Source: Gammaproteobacteria bacterium | GTDB taxonomy: Bacteria > Pseudomonadota > Gammaproteobacteria > GRL18 | Assembly (NCBI GenBank): GCA_027076245.1 | Contig: JALTKC010000458.1 | Coordinates: 1 to 11,489 of the forward strand | Direction of reading: 5' to 3' | Length of the DNA: 11,489 bases | Shown: positions 1-6,929 of the stretch, piece after piece | Layout: each line of letters begins with the position of its first letter | Position numbering within the stretch: the first letter of the stretch is position 1 | Program-made: the position numbers and the translations under genes | The notes under the pieces: generated by a model | Told to the model about the DNA's origin: nothing | Database searches by the model: none | Seen by the model: the letters and a program-made list of their open reading frames with translations, nothing else

Positions 1-449
1 GCCTGTTCAGCTAATTGCTTTTCCTCTTCAGTAGTATAGAAAACAGCGGAGCGGTACTGAGGGCCCCGATCCACAAATGAACCACTGGCATCGGTGGGAT
101 CAATTAAGAACCACAGTTCATCCAGCAATTCCTGATAGGAAATAACATTGGGATCATAAATGACTTCAACCGCTTCCAGATGTTCCGTTTTACCGGAAGA
201 GACCTGTTTATAAGTTGGGTTTTTAATTTTACCCCCGCTGTAACCGGAAATCACCTCAATAACCCCTTTACGTTTTTCATAATTGGATTCCACACACCAG
301 AAACAGCCGCCGGCAAAATAAGCTTTTTTATAGGCATTGCTGTCCTGCTTTGTGTCTGTGCTGGTTCCGGCTGATACTGTTAAGGCCAGAGTAATGCCGA
401 GTCCGGCCAGTGCTGCAAGCAGGAGATGGGGAAGTTTGATTATTTTCAT
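1..449 (-). CDS. msrA: Exported peptide methionine sulfoxide reductase MsrA (C-terminus cut by window edge)
   Basis: Repairs methionine-S-sulfoxide in oxidised proteins, probably in the periplasm. I translated the minus strand from the ATG at 449-447; the frame is open to the window edge, giving about 149 residues, so the 3' end is missing. The N-terminus starts MKIIKLPHLLLAALAG and is a signal peptide running to about residue 27. It is followed by the MsrA active-site motif GGCFWC, whose first Cys is the nucleophile, then GYSGG, a segment ending in EVIYDP, and DPTDASGSFVDRGPQYRSA. That last segment matches the MsrA type often fused to MsrB; whether an MsrB domain follows cannot be seen. AGGA lies about 10 nt before the ATG. 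The gene is divergent from the two-component operon. The family call is firm; the export call rests on the hydrophobic N-terminus. Confidence 0.93.
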   Translation of the reverse strand, partial: MKIIKLPHLLLAALAGLGITLALTVSAGTSTDTKQDSNAYKKAYFAGGCFWCVESNYEKRKGVIEVISGYSGGKIKNPTYKQVSSGKTEHLEAVEVIYDPNVISYQELLDELWFLIDPTDASGSFVDRGPQYRSAVFYTTEEEKQLAEQ

Positions 450-562
450 TATGCTATTCCTGATAAATTAGAGTAATGTTTATTGGACTGACATTTATAG
501 TAATTGTTCAGCGTCTAAAATCCATCACACAAAGATCATATTTTTATATCAATTAAAATAAA

Positions 563-617
563 TTATTGATAGTTTTGTGATAACTTTTTGTCATAATCAA
601 TAAACAGCTAATAATAC
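563..617 (+). promoter_or_regulatory. Probable promoter and repeat-containing control region of the two-component operon
   Basis: The AT-rich 199-nt gap between msrA and the regulator gene holds two near-identical 11-mers, TTTTGTGATAA (573-583) and TTTTGTCATAA (586-596), 13 nt apart start to start. They lie inside an 8-bp inverted repeat, TTATTGAT (563-570) and ATCAATAA (596-603). A sigma-70-like pair, TTGTCA (588-593) and TAATAC (612-617) with an 18-nt spacer, overlaps the second repeat. OmpR-family regulators usually bind direct repeats, so autoregulation is a reasonable inference, but the 13-nt period is not the 11-nt period of a PhoB box. Confidence 0.35.
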
Positions 618-648
618 ATAAACAGAATGTTCAGCAAGAGTAGTATCA

Positions 649-1371
649 ATGTCAAAAAGTATTTTAATTATTGAAGACGATCCGGATATTGCTAATCTGG
701 TGCGTTTACAGATGCAGGATCTGCACTGCCAGGCTGATGTGGTACATGACGGGCTGGAAGGTTTAAACACCTTTAAGGAAGGCCGTTACGATTTGATCAT
801 ACTGGATATTATGCTGCCCGGTATGGACGGCCTGGATGTCTGTAAATCCATCCGACAGACAGTATCCTATGTGCCGATTCTGATGCTGACGGCACGTTCT
901 TCAGAACTGGATCGGGTGCTGGGTCTGGAACTGGGGGCGGATGACTATTTAAGCAAACCGTTTAGTGTGCTGGAACTGGTGGCCAGAGTTAAGGCCCTGT
1001 TTCGCCGGGTAGATGCCATGCAGGAACAGCATGAACAACAGTCTGATGAAGATAATCCAGTACTGGAAGCAGGCCCGATTCAGATTAATCAGCAGTCTCG
1101 TACCGTAACGGTGAACGGCAATGATATTGTCCTGACGGCCAGAGAATTTGATTTGCTGACCTGGTTTGCTCAGCACCCGGGGCAGGTATTTACCCGCTCT
1201 CAGCTTCTGGACAGTGTCTGGGGCTATGGGCACGATGGTTATGAGCATACGGTCAACTCACATATCAACCGGTTACGGGCCAAATTAGAGCAGAATCCAG
1301 CTAAACCCGATTATATTCTGACAGCCTGGGGTGTGGGCTATAAATTTATGGATACCCGTACTCATGAATAA
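649..1371 (+). CDS. OmpR/PhoB-family response regulator
   Basis: A 240-aa DNA-binding response regulator, the expected output partner of the kinase encoded next. The receiver domain spans about residues 3-120: acidic pocket E9/D10/D11, phospho-acceptor D53 (LIILDIMLPGMDG), switch T81 (MLTAR) and conserved K103 (LSKPF). A linker rich in Gln, Glu and Asp (about 124-137) joins it to a winged-helix trans_reg_C domain (about 140-235) with LTAREFDLL, the recognition-helix region around HTVNSHINRLRAKLE, and the C-terminal GVGYKF hairpin. Length and architecture are complete. The ribosome site is weak (AAGAG, about 11 nt upstream). Its last codons overlap the kinase start. The regulon is not evident from neighbours, so no symbol is given. 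Confidence 0.95.
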   Translation: MSKSILIIEDDPDIANLVRLQMQDLHCQADVVHDGLEGLNTFKEGRYDLIILDIMLPGMDGLDVCKSIRQTVSYVPILMLTARSSELDRVLGLELGADDYLSKPFSVLELVARVKALFRRVDAMQEQHEQQSDEDNPVLEAGPIQINQQSRTVTVNGNDIVLTAREFDLLTWFAQHPGQVFTRSQLLDSVWGYGHDGYEHTVNSHINRLRAKLEQNPAKPDYILTAWGVGYKFMDTRTHE

Positions 1372-2863
1372 AATTCTGATCCAGATACGGCAGGTTTTTT
1401 ACGGCTCTCTGTACACCAAGCTGGCCAGTATTCTGGTTCTGATTATTCTGACCATGGGCTTTGTTTACGGTTTTATTACCTTTTCGGTCACCCATGATTA
1501 CTGGCAGGAAAGCACCCAGAAATTTAACCGCGATCTGGCAGCCAATCTGGTGGGAGAACGAGATCTGGTGGTGGAAGGTAAAATAAACACTCAGGCTCTG
1601 AAGCAGACTTTCCACGATTTTATGACGGTCAATCCTAATATTGAAATTTATTTGCTTGATCTGCAGGGCAAAATATTATCCTATTCGGCAGAGCCGGGTC
1701 AGGTTAAACGTGAAGATGTCTCATTGGGCCCCATCAAAGCTTTTTTTAAAGGGGATTTACTGCCCGGCGATGATCCCCGCAGCCTGACGGTTAAAAAAGC
1801 ATTTTCTGTCACCTATATACCCACCCGTGAACGTCCGGAAGGCTATTTATATGTAGTGCTGCGCGGGCAGGAATTTGACCAGGTGAATCAGGTGGTACAG
1901 AACCGCTATTTAATTGGTTACAGCCTGGTGTCTGTAGGGATCAGTCTGGTTATCGGCCTGTTGCTGGGACTGTTTCTTTTTTACAGCATTACCCGCCGGC
2001 TGCGGTCACTGTCTTCGGCTATACAGAGTTTTACTCAGAGCGGTTTCCAGAACCAGCCTGATATTAAGGCAATAGCCGATAGCAGCAATGATGAAATTGG
2101 ACAGTTAGCGCATAGTTTTGATGTAATGGCTAAACACACCATTATGCAGCTAAAAAAGCTGGAAGCTCAGGATCAACAGCGCAGAGATCTGATTGCCAAT
2201 GTCTCTCATGATTTACGAACCCCCCTGGCTTCTATGCTCGGCTATCTGGAGACACTGCTGTTAATCGGTAAAACCGAAACCTGGGAAAAACGTCAGAACT
2301 ATCTGCAGATTGTTTCCCGTCATGGCAAGCGTCTGGAACGCCTGATTAATGACTTGTTTGAACTGGCCAAACTGGATGCCCGGGAAGTGGAGCCGGTGCT
2401 GGAAGTATTCAGTTTCAGCGAGTTTATTTATGATGTCGCACAAAAATTCAGTCATAAGGCTGAACAGTCGGGTATCAGGCTGGAACTGGACTGTCCTCGG
2501 GAAGTTCTGCTGGTCAATGCGGACATTGCCATGATGGAGCGTGTTATGGATAACCTGATCAGTAATGCCTTTAATTACACGCCTTCAGGAGGCGAGATCC
2601 GCCTTATTGTAAAAAAATTGTCCAGCGATGAAATTCAGATATATGTAAAGGATAACGGCTGCGGTATTGATAAAGACGAGCTGTCCAGAATATTTGAGCG
2701 TTTTTATCAGGCTGATAACAAACACCGCAAAGGCCAGCATGCCGGTCTGGGACTGGCCATTGTTAAAAGAATTATCAGTTTGCACGGCAGTCAGATCCAT
2801 GTGACCAGCCAGCCGGAACAGGGCACCTGTTTTGATTTCAGTTTAAAACTGGTTAACCTGTAG
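1364..2863 (+). CDS. Membrane sensor histidine kinase (HAMP, HisKA, HATPase_c)
   Basis: A 499-aa inner-membrane kinase that should phosphorylate the preceding regulator. I chose the ATG at 1364 because ATGAATAA overlaps the regulator stop by 8 nt, a typical coupled arrangement. The longer frame from 1331 lies inside the regulator coding sequence and adds only 11 residues. Domains: TM1 about 19-41; a periplasmic sensor of about 140 residues (42-180) with no cysteines; TM2 about 183-208; HAMP about 209-262; H-box with H282 (ANVSHDLRTPLA); N-box around N397/N401 (MDNLISNAFNYTP); G1 DNGCGID (430-436); F-box IFERFYQAD; G2 GLGLAIVKRI (461-470). All catalytic boxes are intact, so it should be active. 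The sensor domain gives no clue to the signal. Confidence 0.95.
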   Translation: MNKILIQIRQVFYGSLYTKLASILVLIILTMGFVYGFITFSVTHDYWQESTQKFNRDLAANLVGERDLVVEGKINTQALKQTFHDFMTVNPNIEIYLLDLQGKILSYSAEPGQVKREDVSLGPIKAFFKGDLLPGDDPRSLTVKKAFSVTYIPTRERPEGYLYVVLRGQEFDQVNQVVQNRYLIGYSLVSVGISLVIGLLLGLFLFYSITRRLRSLSSAIQSFTQSGFQNQPDIKAIADSSNDEIGQLAHSFDVMAKHTIMQLKKLEAQDQQRRDLIANVSHDLRTPLASMLGYLETLLLIGKTETWEKRQNYLQIVSRHGKRLERLINDLFELAKLDAREVEPVLEVFSFSEFIYDVAQKFSHKAEQSGIRLELDCPREVLLVNADIAMMERVMDNLISNAFNYTPSGGEIRLIVKKLSSDEIQIYVKDNGCGIDKDELSRIFERFYQADNKHRKGQHAGLGLAIVKRIISLHGSQIHVTSQPEQGTCFDFSLKLVNL

Positions 2864-2885
2864 GCCGGCTTTTTCCGCAATATGC

Positions 2886-3029
2886 CTATTTATAAACAAA
2901 AGATTGGGGTTGATCGGCAATATCTAAGGGTGTTTTCGTATTATCTGTGAATACAAAAATTGATATAATAAACCCAATCAGTACAAATGCAGTTAATTGC
3001 AGGATTATGTCATTTTTAAAAGTCATCAT
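2886..3029 (-). CDS. Possible small single-span membrane protein (47 aa)
   Basis: A short minus-strand frame starting at tandem ATGs (3029 and 3026), with an in-frame TAA only 6 nt upstream. It reads MMTFKNDIILQL, then a hydrophobic helix (about residues 11-27, TAFVLIGFIISIFVF), then a polar tail ending PQSFVYK. It is convergent with the kinase gene and divergent from the secreted-protein gene at 3240. A clean hydrophobic span with polar ends in an otherwise gene-free gap suggests a genuine small membrane protein. There is no good Shine-Dalgarno site (only GTAAG) and I recognise no family, so this could be chance. Confidence 0.4.
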   Translation of the reverse strand: MMTFKNDIILQLTAFVLIGFIISIFVFTDNTKTPLDIADQPQSFVYK

Positions 3030-3195
3030 GGCGGCTTACTCATATCATGTTGCAGTAAGTTAAATTTAATTGAAGAAACAATGTATTACCGATAACTTGT
3101 TCACAATTGACTTTAACCTGCCTTTTTTACTGTAAATTTGAGAACTAATTCAATATAAAGAGTCAATAAAAGCTATCAGTAGTAATATGAATAAA

Positions 3196-3226
3196 AAACG
3201 GCTGTAAGACCGTTTAAATGTTTTTT
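3196..3226 (+). other. Small stem-loop in the leader of the secreted-protein gene
   Basis: AAACGG (3196-3201) pairs with CCGTTT (3210-3215) around the loop CTGTAAGA. Six Ts (3221-3226) follow after AAATG, and then the AAGGA ribosome site (3227-3231). It could be a weak terminator, a 5'-leader structure, or chance. The remainder of 2864-3239 apart from this hairpin and the 47-aa frame is AT-rich with no feature I can support. Confidence 0.25.
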
Positions 3227-3239
3227 AAGGAATTTATTT

Positions 3240-3542
3240 ATGAAAAAGGCCATCTTTAGCCTGTTTTTTATCAGCCTTATTGTTATCAGTCTTCCGTTAA
3301 TGGCTGATCATGTACCCAATTACCCGGTAGAAGATTCACTGGCTGACTATTGTTATAAACCTTCTAAGCCGCTCTGGCTGTCAACGGCCATTCATAAAAA
3401 GCAGTATAAGGAAGATATGGAAGAGTATGAGCGCTGCAAACAGCACTTTTACCAGGTACATCAGAACATAGCACGAATGAAAATGGATTCCGAACAGCGT
3501 TCCAGAGACATTCAGAAAGAATTTGAACAGCAGAATAAGTAA
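3240..3542 (+). CDS. Small secreted protein with two cysteines, function unknown
   Basis: A 100-aa protein with a strong ribosome site (AAGGA, 8 nt before the ATG). Residues 1-22 form a Sec signal peptide (MKKAIFSLFFISLIVISLPL, likely cleaved after MA), leaving a mature protein of about 78 residues. The mature part has C38 in DYCYKPSKPLW and C66 in EEYERCKQHF, then a charged C-terminal helix rich in Gln, Glu and Lys (about 73-100). The spacing Cys-x-x-Pro-x-x-Pro, then about 25 residues to Tyr-x-x-Cys, resembles a pattern I recall in small exported proteobacterial proteins; a disulfide between the cysteines is inferred. No operon partner is evident. Confidence 0.8.
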   Translation: MKKAIFSLFFISLIVISLPLMADHVPNYPVEDSLADYCYKPSKPLWLSTAIHKKQYKEDMEEYERCKQHFYQVHQNIARMKMDSEQRSRDIQKEFEQQNK

Positions 3543-3593
3543 AATACCGGTTACACAGGAAGAACCGTTTCAGAAAGCAAAGCTGATACTGTT

Positions 3594-3833
3594 TTATGCT
3601 ACCAGGTCTGGCGGCAGGCCTGCATCCTCCCCGAACAATTTAATATAATCTTTATTGCAGAAAACTTCCTGTCCATAACCCCATCCCTTACCAGAGATCT
3701 CTGATAGCCTGATGTAGTAGCGGACTACCGGTTTTTTCTGCTGTTGCAGTTTGAAAAGGTTAATTTTTCCTGAAGCTGTATCGTTATTGTCTTTTTTTTT
3801 ATTTCGTGTATCTTTGTAAAGGTGAGGGGGAAA
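3594..3833 (-). pseudogene. Coding-looking minus-strand frame without a start codon (remnant)
   Basis: The minus strand is open from just after a TGA (3836-3834) to a TAA at 3596-3594, 79 codons. The stretch from about 3791 downward reads like real protein: KINLFKLQQQKKPVVRYYIR, then LSEISGKGWGYGQEVFC and NKDYIKLFGEDAGLPPDLVA. There is no in-frame ATG, GTG or TTG placed to start it, and the only upstream codons run through a nine-A tract (3800-3792) and into the leader of the divergent hydrolase gene. I read it as the 3' end of a gene that has lost its start, by truncation or a frameshift in the A tract. I do not recognise the family. A non-coding frame open by chance is the alternative. Confidence 0.45.
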
Positions 3834-3850
3834 TCAGCAATGGAAAAACA

Positions 3851-4810
3851 ATGTTAAAAATCAGTAGTATAATAATCATCTTATCTTTCATCCTGGTAAC
3901 GAATACCCCGGCCTGGGAGCTGGGTAAAGAAGGCCGCTTTCAGTTTGAACAGGTTAATGACAATGTCTATGTTATGCATGGACCACGGGAAGAACCCAAT
4001 CCCGATAATCATGGTTTTATGAATAATCCCGGTATTATTGTGGCCGAGCATGGTCTGATTGTTATTGATCCGGGTTCAGCTTATCCAGTGGGTCTGGAAG
4101 TGTTAAAAGAAATAGAAAAAATTTCAGACAAGCCGGTTCTGGCGGTTTTTAATACTCACGTTCACGGTGATCACTGGCTGGCTAATCAGGCCATAAAGGA
4201 AAAATACCCGCAGGCCACAATTTACGGCCATCCGGCCATGATTGAACAGGCCAATGGTGATACCGGGCTCTACTGGGTGGATATGATGGAGCGCCTGACC
4301 AACGGTAAAACCAGAGGTACCAGAGTCGTGGCGGCAGAAACGGCTGTAACAAACAGTCAGACCATAGAGGTGGATGGGCAGGTTTTTAAAATTCATTCAT
4401 TGGTACCTGCTCATACCAATACCGATATTATGATTGAGCATGTTAATTCTAAAACACTTTTTACGGGTGATAACAGCTTTAATCAGCGTATGGGGCGTTT
4501 TGATGAGACGGCCAGTATGATGGGCAATATTAAGGCTCTGGAATACGCCCTTGATCTGGACATAAAAACCTATGTACCGGGACATGGTCAATCCGGTAAT
4601 AGTGATACAGCAGTAAAACCCTTTCTGAATTATTTAAAGCGGGTTCAGCAAGTGGTAGAGGCTGGTTTTGAAGAAGAACTGCAGGACTTTGAAATAAAAG
4701 ACAGGGCACTTGTACAGTTTGAAGATTACAGTTCATGGGCCGGTTTTGATGTTAATTTTGGCAAACATATTAATAGTATGTACCTTGAAGTCGAAAAAAC
4801 AGCCTGGTAA
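3851..4810 (+). CDS. Exported metallo-beta-lactamase-fold hydrolase
   Basis: A 319-aa binuclear metal hydrolase, probably periplasmic. Start choice: the frame opens with a GTG at 3806, but the ATG at 3851 puts the signal peptide at the very N-terminus (MLKISSIIIILSFILVTNTPA). Metal ligands are complete: THVHGDHW gives H103, H105, D107 and H108; PAHTNTD gives H188; FTGDN gives D207; PGHG gives H245. The order and spacing fit the SoxH-like and quinoprotein-relay metallohydrolase branch of the superfamily. No PQQ or sox genes are visible, so the substrate cannot be named. The crotonase-fold gene follows 72 nt downstream on the same strand, a likely operon, although one product is exported and the other is cytoplasmic. 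Confidence 0.88.
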   Translation: MLKISSIIIILSFILVTNTPAWELGKEGRFQFEQVNDNVYVMHGPREEPNPDNHGFMNNPGIIVAEHGLIVIDPGSAYPVGLEVLKEIEKISDKPVLAVFNTHVHGDHWLANQAIKEKYPQATIYGHPAMIEQANGDTGLYWVDMMERLTNGKTRGTRVVAAETAVTNSQTIEVDGQVFKIHSLVPAHTNTDIMIEHVNSKTLFTGDNSFNQRMGRFDETASMMGNIKALEYALDLDIKTYVPGHGQSGNSDTAVKPFLNYLKRVQQVVEAGFEEELQDFEIKDRALVQFEDYSSWAGFDVNFGKHINSMYLEVEKTAW

Positions 4811-4882
4811 CAATAAATACAACAACAAATACAAATATAAATAAAACGATAAAATTAAACTCAAAAAGGAAATTTTTTTGTT

Positions 4883-5641
4883 ATGACTGATTATAGTGAC
4901 TACGACAGCGATGTCTTTTCCTGTCAATATGAAGGTGATACGGCTGTTATCTGTCTTAAAGCCAATTCATTGAAAATGACCACCGATCCCCACCACTTTC
5001 ATGACATGCTTGAATGTATGAATACCATTGAGGTCGATGAAAATATCAAAGGCATATTGGCTCTGCATACGGTCAAGTTTGAACGTATAGAAGCCATACA
5101 GTCCTTTATTAAATCCATCCAGAAACAATCCGGTTACGTACAGAAAGAAATGGGGGTCACCCGCTACGGTAATTCGGTTAAACGTCTGACTCTGGCGATT
5201 AATGATTTTTCCAAGCCCTGTGTGGTGGGTATTCAGGGCCGAGTGGCGGTTGATTCCTTCGGCTTATTTATGGCCTGTGACCAGCGGGTTGCCGCGGATG
5301 ATCTAAGTATTGAATTTCCCGGACTGGATATCGGGGTAACTCCTATGGGGGCGGTTGCTCTGTTTATGAGTCGTCAAATGGGAGCGACCAGAGCGCAGGA
5401 AATTCTAATGTCCAAAGAGCCTGTCAAAGCAGAAGAAGCGAAACAACTGGGCTTTGTCACGACCATAGTATCTCCGGAACAGGTTAAAGATGAGTGCATG
5501 AGACGTTTGCAGGAAATGTATAAGGTGCCAGGTGCAACACTGAGCCTGACCAAACAATTAGTTCGTCCTAAAACTTACGAACTGGAGGAACATTTTGAAC
5601 TATCCTCCCGCCTGCTCTGGAGTTCTATTGTTGACAATTAA
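4883..5641 (+). CDS. Crotonase-fold protein (enoyl-CoA hydratase/isomerase superfamily) lacking the usual catalytic glutamates
   Basis: A 252-aa cytoplasmic protein, full length for a single-domain crotonase, with AAGGA 12 nt before the ATG. The core KPCVVGIQGRVAVDSFGLFM, then ACDQRVAADDLSIEFPGLDI, then GVTPMGA aligns with the classical hydratase segment from the conserved AVNG region to PGAGG. At the two positions of the hydratase glutamates (Glu144 and Glu164 of rat mitochondrial ECH) it has G127 and G147. The GGG run that supplies the oxyanion-hole glycine reads VDSF here. The first oxyanion-hole loop (usual FSAGAD type) is replaced by LHTVKFERIEA. The fold is clear and hydratase activity is unlikely. 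It may be a CoA-ester binding protein or catalyse another crotonase chemistry. Confidence 0.88.
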   Translation: MTDYSDYDSDVFSCQYEGDTAVICLKANSLKMTTDPHHFHDMLECMNTIEVDENIKGILALHTVKFERIEAIQSFIKSIQKQSGYVQKEMGVTRYGNSVKRLTLAINDFSKPCVVGIQGRVAVDSFGLFMACDQRVAADDLSIEFPGLDIGVTPMGAVALFMSRQMGATRAQEILMSKEPVKAEEAKQLGFVTTIVSPEQVKDECMRRLQEMYKVPGATLSLTKQLVRPKTYELEEHFELSSRLLWSSIVDN

Positions 5642-5653
5642 ATTTAATGCCTA

Positions 5654-5678
5654 AGTCCCGGAAGGCTGAACCGGGACT
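5654..5678. terminator. Perfect 8-bp hairpin between converging genes
   Basis: AGTCCCGG (5654-5661) and CCGGGACT (5671-5678) pair perfectly around a 9-nt loop. The hairpin lies 12 nt after the crotonase-fold stop and 17 nt beyond the end of the minus-strand Na/Pi remnant. Neither side has a proper T tract, so termination is inferred from the GC-rich stem and the convergent context. Confidence 0.55.
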
Positions 5679-5695
5679 GCAATAAGACAATATCC

Positions 5696-6181
5696 TCAAC
5701 CTGCAATTTCTTCCTTAAGTTCATCCGCAACTCTTTTCAGGTTAATCGTTGCACTCATTAATGCCTGATGATCCAGGCTTTCTTTTTCAGTCAGTTCCTG
5801 TTTGCGGATTTTACTGAGAAACTTAAAAATAGCACTTTCCAGTACTGTCACCCTGTCATGATTGCTGATTATGTCATTAAGAAAGTGCTGGTTATTATGC
5901 TGCATGGCCGAGGGTACACTTTTAAGCATATCGGCAATTAATTCTCCCATGTGTTCCAGCTCAAGACGGGTCTGTTCCAGTGCCAGGGTAGGGGAGCTCA
6001 GAGCATCATTGTCAATATATTTGGGTTTAATAATGATACCGCCTTTCTTTTTAGGAGTTGGTGTCAGTTTAATAGCCAGTTTGGCAAACCAGCCGGTAAA
6101 ACTGATAAATATGAGTGTATTAATAATATTAAACAGAGTATTGGTATTGGCTATCCAGGGAAATATGATTATTTTAAGCCA
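5696..6181 (-). pseudogene. 5'-truncated Na/Pi-cotransporter family gene (last membrane segment plus PhoU-like end)
   Basis: The minus-strand frame is open for 161 codons after a TAG at 6184-6182. It starts within the cytochrome c gene (12 nt of overlap) and reads WIANTNTLFNIINTLIFISF, then TGWFAKLAIKL, KKKGGIIIKPKYID, and a helical Leu/Glu-rich region like the C-terminal PhoU-like domain of Na/Pi symporters. The recognisable homology begins at the end of the usual membrane domain, and the roughly 350-400 residues that should precede it are absent. The first ATG is at 5950, where an 84-aa fragment could start with only a weak ribosome site. I read the locus as a deletion or rearrangement scar; expression as a stand-alone PhoU-like peptide is possible but less likely. 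Confidence 0.65.
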
Positions 6182-6762
6182 CTAACATAAAGTGACACGG
6201 CCTCAATTTCCATTTCTGTAAGGCGGGAGGCAATGGAATGCATAATGGCATTGTCATTAGTACGCTTGCGCTCACTAAATCCCTGTAACTGAGAAGATAT
6301 ATAGCGTTTATGCTGCCCCGCCAGACGAGGCAGTTTATCTGTACCTTCGCCTTTGTCGCCATGGCAATTAGTACAGGCGGGAATATCAGACCATTCATTA
6401 CCCTGGTTAAAAATAAACTGGCCCACCGCAGCCAGCTCTTTATTGCGTACTTTATGGGACAGAGCAGGCTTGCTGTTAAAATAGCCAGCCAGAGCGGTAA
6501 TTTGTTCATCAGTCAGATCTCTGGCCATATCATTCATTTCAGTACTTTGACGCTGACCGCTTCTAAAATCCTGAAGCTGCTTGATAATATAGTTTTTATT
6601 CTGTCCCGCCAGTCTGGGATAAATCACACTGGAAGCTTCACCCTCAAGGCCATGACAGAACTGGCATTTTTCCTTAACAACTGGAATGGCTGTATTCTCT
6701 TCTGCAAAACTGCTGACATTAACCCATAATAAAATAAAAAAGGTAAAAGAGAGTTTAAACAT
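6169..6762 (-). CDS. Di-heme cytochrome c4
   Basis: A 197-aa periplasmic electron carrier, usually delivering electrons to terminal oxidases. Signal peptide residues 1-20 (ending VSSFA). Two c-type heme sites: CQFCH (33-37) and CTNCH (130-134). The two halves are a visible duplication: PRLAGQNKNYIIKQLQDF (49-66) matches PRLAGQHKRYISSQLQGF (145-162). Candidate axial Met ligands are M76 or M79 in the first half and M174 in the second. Length and the LYVSGLK end are normal for the family, so this gene is intact although its tail overlaps the truncated Na/Pi frame. The ribosome site AGGAAA lies about 7 nt before the ATG. It is divergent from the lipoprotein gene. Confidence 0.95.
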   Translation of the reverse strand: MFKLSFTFFILLWVNVSSFAEENTAIPVVKEKCQFCHGLEGEASSVIYPRLAGQNKNYIIKQLQDFRSGQRQSTEMNDMARDLTDEQITALAGYFNSKPALSHKVRNKELAAVGQFIFNQGNEWSDIPACTNCHGDKGEGTDKLPRLAGQHKRYISSQLQGFSERKRTNDNAIMHSIASRLTEMEIEAVSLYVSGLK

Positions 6763-6834
6763 AATAATTTCCTGAGTTAAAATTTATGTATTATTTAAAT
6801 ATATCTCTACATGGGAGTATACAGGAGTTTCTTT

Positions 6835-6869
6835 TAACCTGTCTAATTTGATAAGGTTTAAGCAGGTTA
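6835..6869. repeat. 7-bp inverted repeat between divergent cytochrome c4 and lipoprotein genes
   Basis: TAACCTG (6835-6841) and CAGGTTA (6863-6869) face each other across 21 nt in the 167-nt divergent spacer. This could be an operator or chance; no clear -35/-10 pair was assigned. Confidence 0.25.
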
Positions 6870-6929
6870 TTACAAATATTATATTATCTGCTTTGAAAAT
6901 TTTTTATCTCACTTAATAGGTCGTTATCT

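Noticed and set aside
180..374. 64-codon plus-strand frame antisense to msrA
   Set aside because: Lies fully within the msrA coding sequence, which has clear family motifs.
573..596. PhoB box upstream of the regulator
   Set aside because: The repeats resemble TGTCAT half-sites but are spaced 13 nt instead of 11, and the pair is not clearly PhoB/PhoR.
1331..1363. Longer start for the histidine kinase
   Set aside because: It adds 11 residues encoded within the regulator gene; the ATG at 1364 gives the usual short overlap.
2840..2880. Terminator after the histidine kinase (GGTTAACC and GCCGGC palindromes followed by TTTTT)
   Set aside because: The palindromes are self-complementary without a loop and do not form a convincing stem before the T run.
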